A DNA stretch of 36,098 nt from Stentor coeruleus (taxonomy: Eukaryota > Ciliophora > Heterotrichea > Heterotrichida > Stentoridae), in contig MPUH01000761.1 of NCBI GenBank assembly GCA_001970955.1, positions 1-36,098 on the forward strand, in the 5' to 3' direction. This document shows, in pieces, positions 28,560-36,098 of the stretch. The position numbers were made by a program, and so were the translations under genes. Each line of letters opens with the position of its first letter. Positions within the stretch are counted from its first letter, which is position 1. The notes below the pieces were generated by a model. That model saw only the letters and a list, made by a program, of their open reading frames with translations, was not told the DNA's origin and ran no database searches.

Positions 28560-29753
28560 TCATCTATTATCTAGAAAATCTCGGTCTGGTAATAATATTG
28601 GAGCTATTAAAGTCCATAAATAAAAACTCATAATCAGAGTTGCTTGTAAGCATTTCATTATAAAATGCCCATTGTCGTTTAAGGCCCATTCCCAGTCTGT
28701 GAGGATCATTCCAAGATAAAAACAATAGGATGCAAGGGAGATTTGGAATAATGTATTATTAGGCTTAGAGTTTTCTGGACTTTCAGAGTTGTTTTCTTCG
28801 ATGTTTTGACCTTTTTGAGGGAAATTTTTCATTTCGATATGCTTAAGTTCACTATGCCCATTAGCTTTCAGCTTTTCTGGTTGGACAAAAGCTAGGTAGA
28901 ATAATGAAATTAAGCTTAAAAATACATCTAACCCTATTATAAGGTAGTTTTGGTCTTTAGGATTGATTATCAATGCTGATGCTAAGAAATAGTTTGCATA
29001 GGCCATTGTGATAGAACTAGAAAACAAAGCTATTTAAGTATTACATCCGTTTTGGCATAAAGGTGAACTGCTAAAGATTGTTATAGAAACAGAAGCAGCG
29101 AAACCAAGTAGATAAACCAAAAAATACTTTGATATAAAATACGTGATTATCAACATACTAACATTAAAACCCCAACAAATCACTGAAAATATAATAAGCA
29201 TCGCTGCCCAATATTTAGATGAACTTTCAGTATAATAACCAAACCATGCTTCACTCCAATCATAATTAAATTCAATCAAATAAACACTTTCTAAACATAT
29301 AAACCCAATCATAAATCCAAGAGCAATCCAAGAATAATAATCCTAAATATCTAATACAAGTATATTTGTAACCCAAATACATACAAAAAGTATTATAAAA
29401 TATAGGACAAATTTTAAAACCCAACATTTCTGATAACAAACAAAAGATATAGAATTGACTGATAAAGATAAAATCAAGATACAGAAATGGAATATTGATA
29501 ATGATAACATAATTGCATGGATTATATGGCTTGTAAAACATATGTAATTAGGACAATTGGGCATGAGGAATCCTAGTTTGTTATAAGCATCATGGGCAAA
29601 AAGCTTTATAGAAAGTGAGATTAAAGCAAAAAATAAGCTCAGGATTATGTATAACAAACGTGCATGGAATATTGATGAGGTGTTTAAGCTTTTGAGAATA
29701 CTGGCACAAAGTAAACCACAACAGAACTCTTTGGGGATAAGCCAACTTATCAT
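28560..29753 (-). CDS. Serinc (TMS1/TDE) family membrane protein, three exons
   Basis: Multi-pass protein of the serine incorporator family, 387 residues after removing two 15-nt introns (exons 29753-29358, 29342-29045, 29029-28560). Landmarks in order: N-terminal cysteines in EFCCGLLCASIL, ARLLYIILSLF (TM1), CYQKCWVLKF, DYYSWIALGFMIGFICLESVYLIEF, then DWSEAWFGYYTE (family DFAHSWNESWV), SLFSSSITMAYANYFLASA (family LLQSSVITLYTMYLTWSA), LASYCFYLGMILTDW, and finally SFYLWTLIAPILLPDRDF (family YVWTLVAP, NRDF). About ten membrane helices are expected. Serincs act as lipid scramblases and influence serine-lipid composition in endomembranes or plasma membrane. It is slightly shorter than animal homologues (450-500). 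The stop is TGA, followed two codons later by TAA. Confidence 0.9.
29030..29044 (-). other. 15-nt intron 2 of the Serinc gene
   Basis: On the minus strand it reads gtaatacttaaatag, phase 1. Removal joins LCQNG to SLFSSSITMAYANYF, restoring the conserved helix. Retention gives TAA inside the intron. Confidence 0.9.
29343..29357 (-). other. 15-nt intron 1 of the Serinc gene
   Basis: On the minus strand it reads gtattagatatttag, phase 0. Removal joins VTNIL to DYYSWIALGFMIG within one membrane region. Retention ends at TAG. Confidence 0.9.
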
Positions 29754-30773
29754 ATAATTTATTATATTTAAGATATTATTTTATGGTTTTTTTAAATGGG
29801 TTTTGATAAGAGATTTTTAAAGATTAAATTTATGCTTTGAGATTCTTTTAAAATGTGTTTAGATTCAGTTTGATTTTTTGTGTTTGAGTATTTTTTTTTT
29901 TTTGATAGTTTTGTGTTGTTTTAAGAGTTGGGAGTTTTAGGTAGGAGATGAATTTGTTATTATTTGTGATGATTGTAAATAGTGGATGAATATGTGGATG
30001 GTGAGATATTAAAAATATATTTGGAAAAAATATTATGATATATTATTATTTAAAAGTTTAATTTTTTAAGGTGATGAAATTATAAAGTCAATTTAGTAAG
30101 TTTTTGATTAAGATATTTATTATCTGATATCAACCCTTGCTACTTTTACTAATTTTAACTTTTTTAACCTTTTGAAATTTTTGTTTAGTCTCTTCATGAT
30201 TTTTGATACTTTTTTATATTGATTAATAGTTTAGAATTATATTTTATTTAAGAGATTGAGTTTAAAATATAGTTTTTTTATAGAGAATTAGCATTTAGAC
30301 TTTTTATCCATAAATTATAATTCATACAATAATCAACTTATTAAACTAATAAAATCTTGCTTTTTATTCATAGACCATTTGGTTTATCATCTAATCCAAA
30401 TTTTACCCACCAGCGCACTCCATCTGCACCATAGCCTACCTTTTTTTTAATATCATTAAAAAGTAAAAAATCCTCAGCTTTTAATTTTTTTATTATCAAA
30501 CTATCTAGAATCCTTTATCTCCTCTTTCCAATCCCAAAAAAGCCTCTTTCCTTCACCCTCCTTCCAGTATCATCCCTAATCCTCAAAAAAAAAATCACCA
30601 TTTTCCTTTTAAATTAATTTCCATCACTTCCCATGCATAAAAAACCACTAATTTTCTCATAAAAGCATTTTCTCCCTTCTTAAACCCAAACACAAAACCA
30701 TAATTTTAATACAACTTTTCAAAGCCACTTAAATACATAAAATTACCATTTCTTATTTATCATTAGAATATTA
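29754..30773. other. Divergent promoter region between Serinc and PP2C, with a short coding-like stretch
   Basis: The left part (29760-30120) is G/T-rich on plus and the right part (30380-30773) is C/A-rich, so both divergent genes have C-rich sequence upstream on their sense strand. No full gene is seen. A short open stretch on the minus strand (30368-30514) is unusually coding-like and is listed separately. No promoter motif could be named. Confidence 0.45.
30368..30514 (-). other. Short coding-like fragment without ATG (gene remnant or hidden exon)
   Basis: A 48-residue open stretch on the minus strand ends at TGA. Its second half, VGYGADGVRWWVKFG followed by LDDKPNGL, is rich in Gly, Trp and Asp, in a locally GC-richer patch (about 30405-30450) within AT-rich intergenic DNA. 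There is no ATG in the open stretch, and upstream is closed by TAA at 30517-30515. I cannot match it to a family. It could be the last exon of a small gene, a remnant, or chance. Confidence 0.3.
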
Positions 30774-32210
30774 ATGGGAAATTGTCTTTACTGCAAAACC
30801 AAAAACAAAAAACAGAATCTAATAATCCCTGACGATGTCCTATGCAAATACCCTAGAACTGGTTCTGTAAAAATTCGTTTCAAAAATTATATTGGCAAAA
30901 TTACTAATGAACAAATAGTCGATTTTACAGTAACAGAACCTACATCATTAACTACAAATATAATACCTGTTGGATTAGGGAAAATTTTCCTTTCTCTTTG
31001 TATTTTACCTGGAATGGATACAAGAAATCCTGGAAGCAAAGTATGTCAAGATGGGGCATTTTTTTTAAGTGACTCAAGAAGTTTATTTATAGTTCTATTT
31101 GATGGACATGGCAATGAAGGGGAAAAAGTTGTTGAGTTTTGCAAACAGATAGTAGAAAATCTTTATAAGACTCAGAAGGATTTACAAATTGTAAGGTTTA
31201 TAAAGAAAAACCCTTTAGAATTTTTTGAACTTATAACCGAAACTTGTGATAAAGAACTTGAAAAAAAATCATCTGGGATTAATGCGATGTATTCAGGATG
31301 GTAAGATTTAAATAGTACAGGTGTGTTTTCTTATATAACAGAAGATGTTATTTATAGTGGTAGTGTTGGGGATTCAAGAGCTGTTTTGGGTACTACTGAA
31401 TTACCTGATATTCTCCCAGTGCCTAACTCAATTCTCGCTGATAAACAGATTCTTCAAGACATAAGAGACCGTCGGAACAGTAACCCAAGCACAAAAATAT
31501 GGCCTCTTCAACTAACTAAAGATCAGAAACCTCAAGATTTAGATGAGAAAAAACGTATCGAACAAAGCGGTGGAAGGGTTCAAAGACTCTTAGATGAATT
31601 CGGTAAAAGAATAGGCCCATATAGAGTCTGGGATAAAAGTGGTAACTACCCAGGTTTAGCAATGAGTCGTTCTTTAGGTGATTTAGCAGCAAAACGTATA
31701 GGCGTAACTTCAAAACCAGTCTGCACAACTCATACAATAAACAAAGAAAGTGATCTTTTTCTTATAATTGCCTCAGATGGTTTATGGGATGCTATGGACA
31801 ATGAAGATGTTGTGAATTTTATTGAATGTTTTAGAAGAAAAAGTTCTAGTAATATCATTCCATTAAAAAACTCAGAAGTCAATCTTAGCAATAGTTGCAT
31901 AAGTCATTTATTAGCAGAAGAAGCTAGATTAAGGTGGTTTAGTATTGTTGAAGAAGAAGATGTTTCTATTGATGATATAACTTGTATTGTTATAGAAATA
32001 CAAGCCAGTGGGGGAACTTTAGTTCAACATACAAAACGCCCAAGACCTGAAGAATTAAGTCTACCTTTAGATAGTATACAAGAAATTGAATTTAAAAGAG
32101 CACCTTCAATTAAAGAAGTTACTATTAGAGACCCAAAAAGAAGTAGTGTTGTTAGTGAAAATGTTCAATGGATTGTTGAAAGGACTACAGATAATTTAAT
32201 GATTGAGTAA
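30774..32210 (+). CDS. PP2C-family (PPM) Ser/Thr phosphatase, two exons, predicted lipid-anchored
   Basis: Metal-dependent protein phosphatase of 473 residues after removing a 15-nt intron (exons 30774-31300 and 31316-32210). It carries the PPM motifs in order: IVLFDGHGNEG with D110, SGCTGVFSYI across the splice junction, YSGSVGDSRAVLG, RIEQSGGRV, GLAMSRSLGD, IIASDGLWDAM with D330, and SIDDITCIVIEI with D395/D396. The aspartates that hold the two Mn/Mg ions are intact. A low-complexity insert lies between GDSRAVLG and the LTKDQKP region, and the tail after about residue 405 is extra. The N terminus MGNCLYCK fits N-myristoylation at Gly2 and palmitoylation at Cys4, predicting membrane attachment. 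The substrate is unknown. Confidence 0.93.
31301..31315 (+). other. 15-nt intron of the PP2C gene
   Basis: Reads gtaagatttaaatag, phase 2. Removal changes a premature SGW-stop into SGCTGVFSYITED, which matches the conserved PP2C segment exactly where homologues have SGTTAV. This is the clearest evidence in the window for 15-nt introns. Confidence 0.95.
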
Positions 32211-33024
32211 TTTGTACTCAAAATTTTAAGTTTAATGATTTAAAAAATATTAAATGGGCTAATATGTTAATTTATGATTAAGGATTGGGAAGATGAAAAA
32301 GAATTTTTAATTTCATTTGTGCTTATTTGGTGTATGGAAAAATAGAAGAAGAAATTAAAGTTAGTTTATGTATTAAATGAATAAAAAAACTGTTAGGAAT
32401 TTTTTGAGTAAAATTTAACTAAGATGCATTTTTTTTTGGTGTTAAAGATGATATGATGAAATTTAGGATGTGAGATGAAATAGCATTGATCGGTTGATTA
32501 AGGTAAAAAAATTATGGCATGAGGAAATTCTGTTGTTAAAGATAAAATCCTAACTCATTTTGCGAAAACTCATTCAGGATCTTCTTTAGATATTATAAAG
32601 ATGATGATGATAATTTTTCTAAGAGGTTTTCTAAAATTTTAATTATTAAAAGTAAATATATTATGATGAAAAAGATTAAACTATACGTAAATGTTACTGG
32701 AAAATAATCATAAAATTAATATTTTTATAGCATGCCGCATATATAATTTAATATAAAAATCAAGACAGGAAAATAAAGTTGTTAAGAAGATAAATAATAA
32801 ATTAATTATTTAAGCCTGTGGAGGATAAATTGAATTAAAGAGATTTTATATAAAGAAAATACTTGATATTGTAAATAATAATAATATTTATAAAGGGTAT
32901 TGAGTATCAGTAATTATTTCCACCTTCTAATACAATAATTCAAAAGTAAAATTCTAATTTTTCTATCTAATACCATAAAACTAAATTCCTATTCATATAT
33001 ACATTATATTTATATCAAAAAATG
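32211..33024. other. Convergent intergenic region
   Basis: Nothing coding is convincingly seen. Bases 32211-32500 are G/T-rich (3' flank of PP2C). About 32545-32620 has slightly higher GC and a short open stretch, but no start or family match. The right end (from about 32920) is C/A/T-rich on plus, the 3' flank of the minus-strand gene. Confidence 0.4.
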
Positions 33025-34380
33025 CTAGGAATTATGGACCTCAATAAATGATGACTTATGACTTTTCGATGGCGAAGGTCTTGTCGACTCCTCTATATTA
33101 CACTTAGAAAGCATTCCTACACTAGCACTTCCTTTCCTCCCTTGTCTATGCACACTAAAGTCAAAATCTTCATCAATCGTATTTTTCGGCATCTTCATCA
33201 ACTCAGTTTTCTCAGCCTGACTCAAAGATTTCATCAATATCTCCATAGCATCACAAAAATCTTTAAAATTCAATTTTTCATCATAACTTTCTAATTCTTC
33301 CAATAAAGGTCTAAGCATTTCTTTCATTTTAGGTTGCAATTTAGCTTTGTAAACTGTTTCTCTAGTAATAAGGTTTTTTGTATCTGGAAGTAGGTCACAA
33401 AATATTTCTTTATAACGATTATGACGAATTTTCTGGATCATTTGTTCAGATTTATGTCCTGTACATAAAAAAGATCCTTTTCTTGTAGGTTTGTATTGTT
33501 GTTGTTGTTTATTTTTTTCAGGGGTTTTAGGTGGACTATATGGGTTTTTATTATCTTTTTGTGCTTTGGAGATGAGTTCACTTGTTTTTTTTCTTGTAAG
33601 GCTAAAGTTTGGTTCGAATGGGCAGTTTTTGGTGACTCTGTATAGGAATTACAGCTCTTGGGACTTTTTATTGAGCTTTTCACGAATGTTTTGGGCGTCT
33701 TGGTATAAGCTGAGATAACGGCCAGGAGAACGAAGGCGGCTTTTTTTCATTTGGCTACTGTTTTTGTTGATTTCAGGGGAAAATGTGCATGGGTCAAGAG
33801 CTTTTGAGTCTCTTTCTTGACGTTTTCTTTGTAGGTTTTCTATTGTTTGTTTGCCTTTTTCTAAGAGGATTTGCTCTGGAGGCTTGCTTCGTCGTCCGGG
33901 GGAGTTGGTTGCTGGCCGAAAAGTTGTTGATTTCATTTCTTTAGCTTTATTTTCGTTTCTTAACGCATCGATTTTTTTCTTCACTTTTTCTCGCATTTTT
34001 ACCCCACGGTTGTATAAATCATGACCTTTATTTGATATCTCAAATTTAATGCTTTGGTCTTTAGAATTTTCATTTTCTATTGATTCTGGTAATCGAGAAA
34101 TTGGCTCTGGGTATAGTATCTGAAGATTCCTCTCGATTTCCTCCATTAAAATCCCTCTAGCTTTAGGCCCCAAATCATACTTCTCACCAAAATCCTCAAC
34201 CAGCTTCTCCAAGTTCTCATTCTCATGCACAACAACCTGAGCTTTTTTCTCATCCGCAAGTTCAACTGTAACAATCAAAATCTCATTAAAAGTCTCTTCA
34301 TAAGAGAAATTATTATAAAAAAAGTCATGATCCGCTGTAGAAAACTCGTTCAAATTAATCCCCGAATTCCGATCTTCCAT
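33025..34380 (-). CDS. Ubiquitin-like N terminus plus three TF.P repeats; function unknown
   Basis: No named family is recognised. The protein is 446 residues after removal of one 15-nt intron (exons 34380-33653 and 33637-33025). Residues about 35-90 (ILIVTVELADEKKAQVVVHE, then ENLEKLVEDFGEKY) look like a ubiquitin-like or PFU-like beta-grasp segment. Three imperfect repeats of about 45 residues follow, each a charged helix and then a short core: LYNRGVKMREK to TTFRPATN (about 122-159), LLEKGKQTIENL to CTFSPEIN (about 171-205), and LYQDAQNIREK to CPFEPNFS (about 225-255). After a Pro/Gln/Lys linker, residues about 295-390 are helical and somewhat EF-hand-like (FKDFCDAMEILM) without clear calcium ligands. 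The end is Ser-rich. Its start is 18 bp from the stop of the upstream TPR-like gene on the same strand. Confidence 0.75.
33638..33652 (-). other. 15-nt intron of the repeat-protein gene
   Basis: On the minus strand it reads gtaattcctatacag, phase 2. Removal joins KKSQEL to VTKNCPFEPNFS and completes the third TF.P-type repeat. Retention gives TAA directly. Confidence 0.85.
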
Positions 34381-34398
34381 TTATATATTTACGCTAAA

Positions 34399-35361
34399 TT
34401 ATTCATCCAAATATTGTATTTGTGATACCAGAATACAATCATTAGGTAAAAAAGTCCTCGTTATAATCACAGCTTTACTTCTATTAAAAATAGCTAATTC
34501 TTTATTATCCATAATAGAATTTTCAATAGATTGTAAATATACGCTTATAATAACATTGAAAACTTTTTTAAATACCTCATCATTATCTAATTCAAAGTCT
34601 ATATTCGTAAGAGTTTTTATTTTGTAAAAATTTATTGGTTTAACTTTCATTGCAGATTCTAAGTTCATAGTTGTTTTTAAGTCATTTTTAAAACCTTCTA
34701 AGGTATGGGATTTTATTAGACCAATAGGTGTTTCTTTTGAAGATAACATACGTAAACAGGTTGTTAAAATAGGGATATTTGTATTAGTTCGATCTTTTGG
34801 GGGCTTTTTAGATACTTCGCCTAGGTAAATTTTTTTACGAAGTTTTTGTGCGCTTATTGAATGGGATATACCTTTTGATATTGCTTTTATTGTTGTTTTT
34901 ATAGACTGAGATGCGTATGTTAAAGATTTTTTTGCATGAAGAATTGCTATATAATGATTGTCTATACATGACATAAGTACACATAAATAACTATATAAGG
35001 TACTTAAATAAGAAGATTGTTTGATTTTTGAACTATAGTAAGCATCGCTTTTTGTTTTAGATTTGTTAAGATTTAACTTTTTTTCAGAGTTATAGATACA
35101 AGCTTCGATATATGATGCTGATTCTTCTAATTCACCTAAAGTTTGATAACAATATGCTATGTTATGAAGGAGGAATATTATAAGATCTGTGTCGATTGTA
35201 ATACCATCATTTGCTTGAAGTTCAAGTTCTTTTTCGATTAGTTTGAGGTTGTTTAGAGCTTCGATAACATCATCTGTTTTTAAGAGCTTTAGAGACTGCT
35301 CGATTTTTTTTAGGTATGATTTTTCTTGGTCGTTTGTGAGCTTTTTACCACGCTGATCCAT
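34399..35361 (-). CDS. TPR-like helical protein, function unknown
   Basis: A 320-residue protein that is mostly alpha-helical. One unit near residues 65-95 reads as a tetratricopeptide repeat (LLHNIAYCYQTLGELEESASYIEACI), with weaker helical pairs before (DDVIEALNNLKLIEKEL) and after (SYLSTLYSYLCVLMSCIDNH, then ALHAKKSLTYAS-type spacing). A basic segment near 160-190 (KLRKKIYLGEVSKKPPKDR) separates the helical array from a C-terminal domain ending in FLPNDCILVSQIQYLDE. TPR arrays are protein-interaction scaffolds; the partner cannot be told. The ATG at 35361 is well placed and no intron is needed. It sits head-to-tail with the repeat protein downstream. Confidence 0.7.
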   Translation of the reverse strand: MDQRGKKLTNDQEKSYLKKIEQSLKLLKTDDVIEALNNLKLIEKELELQANDGITIDTDLIIFLLHNIAYCYQTLGELEESASYIEACIYNSEKKLNLNKSKTKSDAYYSSKIKQSSYLSTLYSYLCVLMSCIDNHYIAILHAKKSLTYASQSIKTTIKAISKGISHSISAQKLRKKIYLGEVSKKPPKDRTNTNIPILTTCLRMLSSKETPIGLIKSHTLEGFKNDLKTTMNLESAMKVKPINFYKIKTLTNIDFELDNDEVFKKVFNVIISVYLQSIENSIMDNKELAIFNRSKAVIITRTFLPNDCILVSQIQYLDE

Positions 35362-35701
35362 TTATAATTTTTATCCCTGATTATGGATTTCAATGAAAAT
35401 TTCAGGTTTTTTTGGTGATAAGTTAATTTTTTAGTAAATATTGATGTGATTTTTAAGAAATTATTGAGTTGTTGTATGATTTTTGTTATAGAAAAAAGAA
35501 ATTGTATCGATTCAATTTGTATTAGGATGAAAGAAACTTAATTTTTAAGTGGATAATTATTGATTTTAGAATGTACTTAGCAATAAAAATCGAAGGTTTG
35601 AATATTAAATTAAGCGATATACTATTATATTAAAATTTTCTATCCCAATCAGAAAACATAAAAAAAACTATAAAAAACTTTCCAAAACCTATTCGATTAA
35701 T
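35362..35701. other. Intergenic region between the last two minus-strand genes
   Basis: Nothing coding is recognised. The left part is G/T-rich on the plus strand (5' flank of the TPR-like gene). The right part, from about 35630, is C/A-rich on plus (3' flank of the edge gene). Confidence 0.4.
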
Positions 35702-36098
35702 CTATTTATTGAGTATCTTCAAAATTATTTCAATGTTTCCTTGAATATTACAAATATTTTTTTCCATATCCTCAACTCTATTATTTAACCCAGTAATCCT
35801 AATCTTTGTATCTTCACTAGCAACTCTAACCTCTTCACTAACATTTTTTACTACATCACTAACTTCTTTAACTTCTTTACTAACAAATTCATTTATTTGC
35901 ATATGATTTTCATCAATCATAGGTTTCAAATAATCATTTAAAAACTTTTCTTTAAGAAAATCACGCATATCTACAACTTTTCCCTTCCACTCAGTTCCTG
36001 TAGTTTCATACGCATGAATACAAACATGTAAATATTTATAATTTTCAATAGAACCTAAATATGATAATATTTGTTCAGTTTCTAATATAACTTGACCC
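35702..36098 (-). CDS. Partial hypothetical protein with C-terminal coiled coil (runs off right edge)
   Basis: The minus-strand frame is open from the right edge (first complete codon at 36097) to a TAG at 35702, giving 131 residues of a C-terminal part. It begins GQVILETEQILSYLGSIEN, continues with a mixed alpha/beta stretch including YKYLHVCIHAYETTGTEWKG, and ends in about 70 residues of likely coiled coil (NEFVSKEVKEVSDVVKNVSE, then LNNRVEDMEKN). An internal ATG at 35968 is not the true start because the frame and composition continue upstream. I recognise no family. The N terminus is outside the window. Confidence 0.65.
   Translation of the reverse strand, partial: GQVILETEQILSYLGSIENYKYLHVCIHAYETTGTEWKGKVVDMRDFLKEKFLNDYLKPMIDENHMQINEFVSKEVKEVSDVVKNVSEEVRVASEDTKIRITGLNNRVEDMEKNICNIQGNIEIILKILNK

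Noticed and set aside
30414-30442. Possible 16-nt introns on the minus strand (gtaggctatggtgcag and gtaaaatttggattag)
   Set aside because: Neither has A six bases from the 3' end as in the eight good introns, and splicing them does not extend the frame to a start codon.
32545-32620. Short open stretch reading LTHFAKTHSGSSLDI in a slightly GC-richer patch
   Set aside because: Short, no start, no flanking intron consensus and no family recognised; kept only as intergenic.
33438-33683. Minus-strand frame of 81 codons rich in Asn and Lys
   Set aside because: It overlaps the true frame of the repeat protein in another register; the spliced frame gives the conserved CPFEPNFS repeat instead.
35702-35968. 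Internal ATG at 35968 as gene start
   Set aside because: The same frame continues with protein-like sequence to the right edge, so the gene is truncated rather than starting there.
1-36098. Blepharisma (TGA = Trp) as source organism
   Set aside because: Conserved tryptophans use TGG, no in-frame TGA occurs in any gene, and the Serinc frame ends at TGA. That TGA is followed by TAA two codons later, so the stop alone is weak evidence.

Overview
This window looks like macronuclear DNA of a heterotrich ciliate, most likely Stentor coeruleus or a close relative. The DNA is AT-rich, genes are dense, and several genes are interrupted by introns of exactly 15 nt (GT...AG with A at position 10). Conserved tryptophans are read as TGG, no gene has an in-frame TGA, and one gene appears to stop at TGA. 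That favours the standard code and argues against Blepharisma, where TGA is sense. The assignment is inference; nothing in the sequence names the organism.

Layout, left to right. Positions 1-492 carry the start of MCM6 (minus, cut by the edge). It is divergent from an unknown, possibly RRM-containing gene (650-1591). Then come a class I histone deacetylase (2187-3419) and a DYRK-type kinase (4501-5682), whose 5' end lies beside an assembly N and an 80-bp duplication. Next are an unknown minus-strand gene (5722-6210), a dsRBD-SAM-U-box gene (6328-7271) and a CFAP73/CCDC42-like axonemal coiled coil (7555-8571). After about 1.9 kb without recognisable genes comes a 1159-residue protein with 14 WD40 repeats joined to a TRPV-like channel (10510-13989). 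A decayed copy of its channel half lies just downstream (about 14117-14790).

The middle holds a calpain (minus, 15235-17604), an LRRIQ3-like LRR/IQ protein (18418-21285), a small charged protein with a CaaX-like end (21625-22170), a four-exon sugar-porter MFS transporter (minus, 22639-24060) and a RUNKEL/ULK4-type kinase with helical repeats (minus, 24616-27930). The right part holds a possible PAXX/XLF-like repair factor (27969-28544), a three-exon Serinc (minus, 28560-29753), a PP2C phosphatase with a predicted acylated N terminus (30774-32210), a Ubl/repeat protein (minus, 33025-34380), a TPR-like protein (minus, 34399-35361) and a gene cut by the right edge (minus, 35702-36098).

There is no operon logic; neighbours are mostly independent eukaryotic genes. 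Three (CFAP73/CCDC42-like, LRRIQ3-like, ULK4-like) belong to families tied to motile cilia. Flanking DNA shows a recurrent strand asymmetry: on the sense strand it is C/A-rich before genes and G/T-rich after them. The best candidates for something new are the WD40-TRPV fusion with its relic, the dsRBD-SAM-U-box protein with its irregular junction, and the 15-nt introns whose own consensus supplies a stop codon when they are retained.
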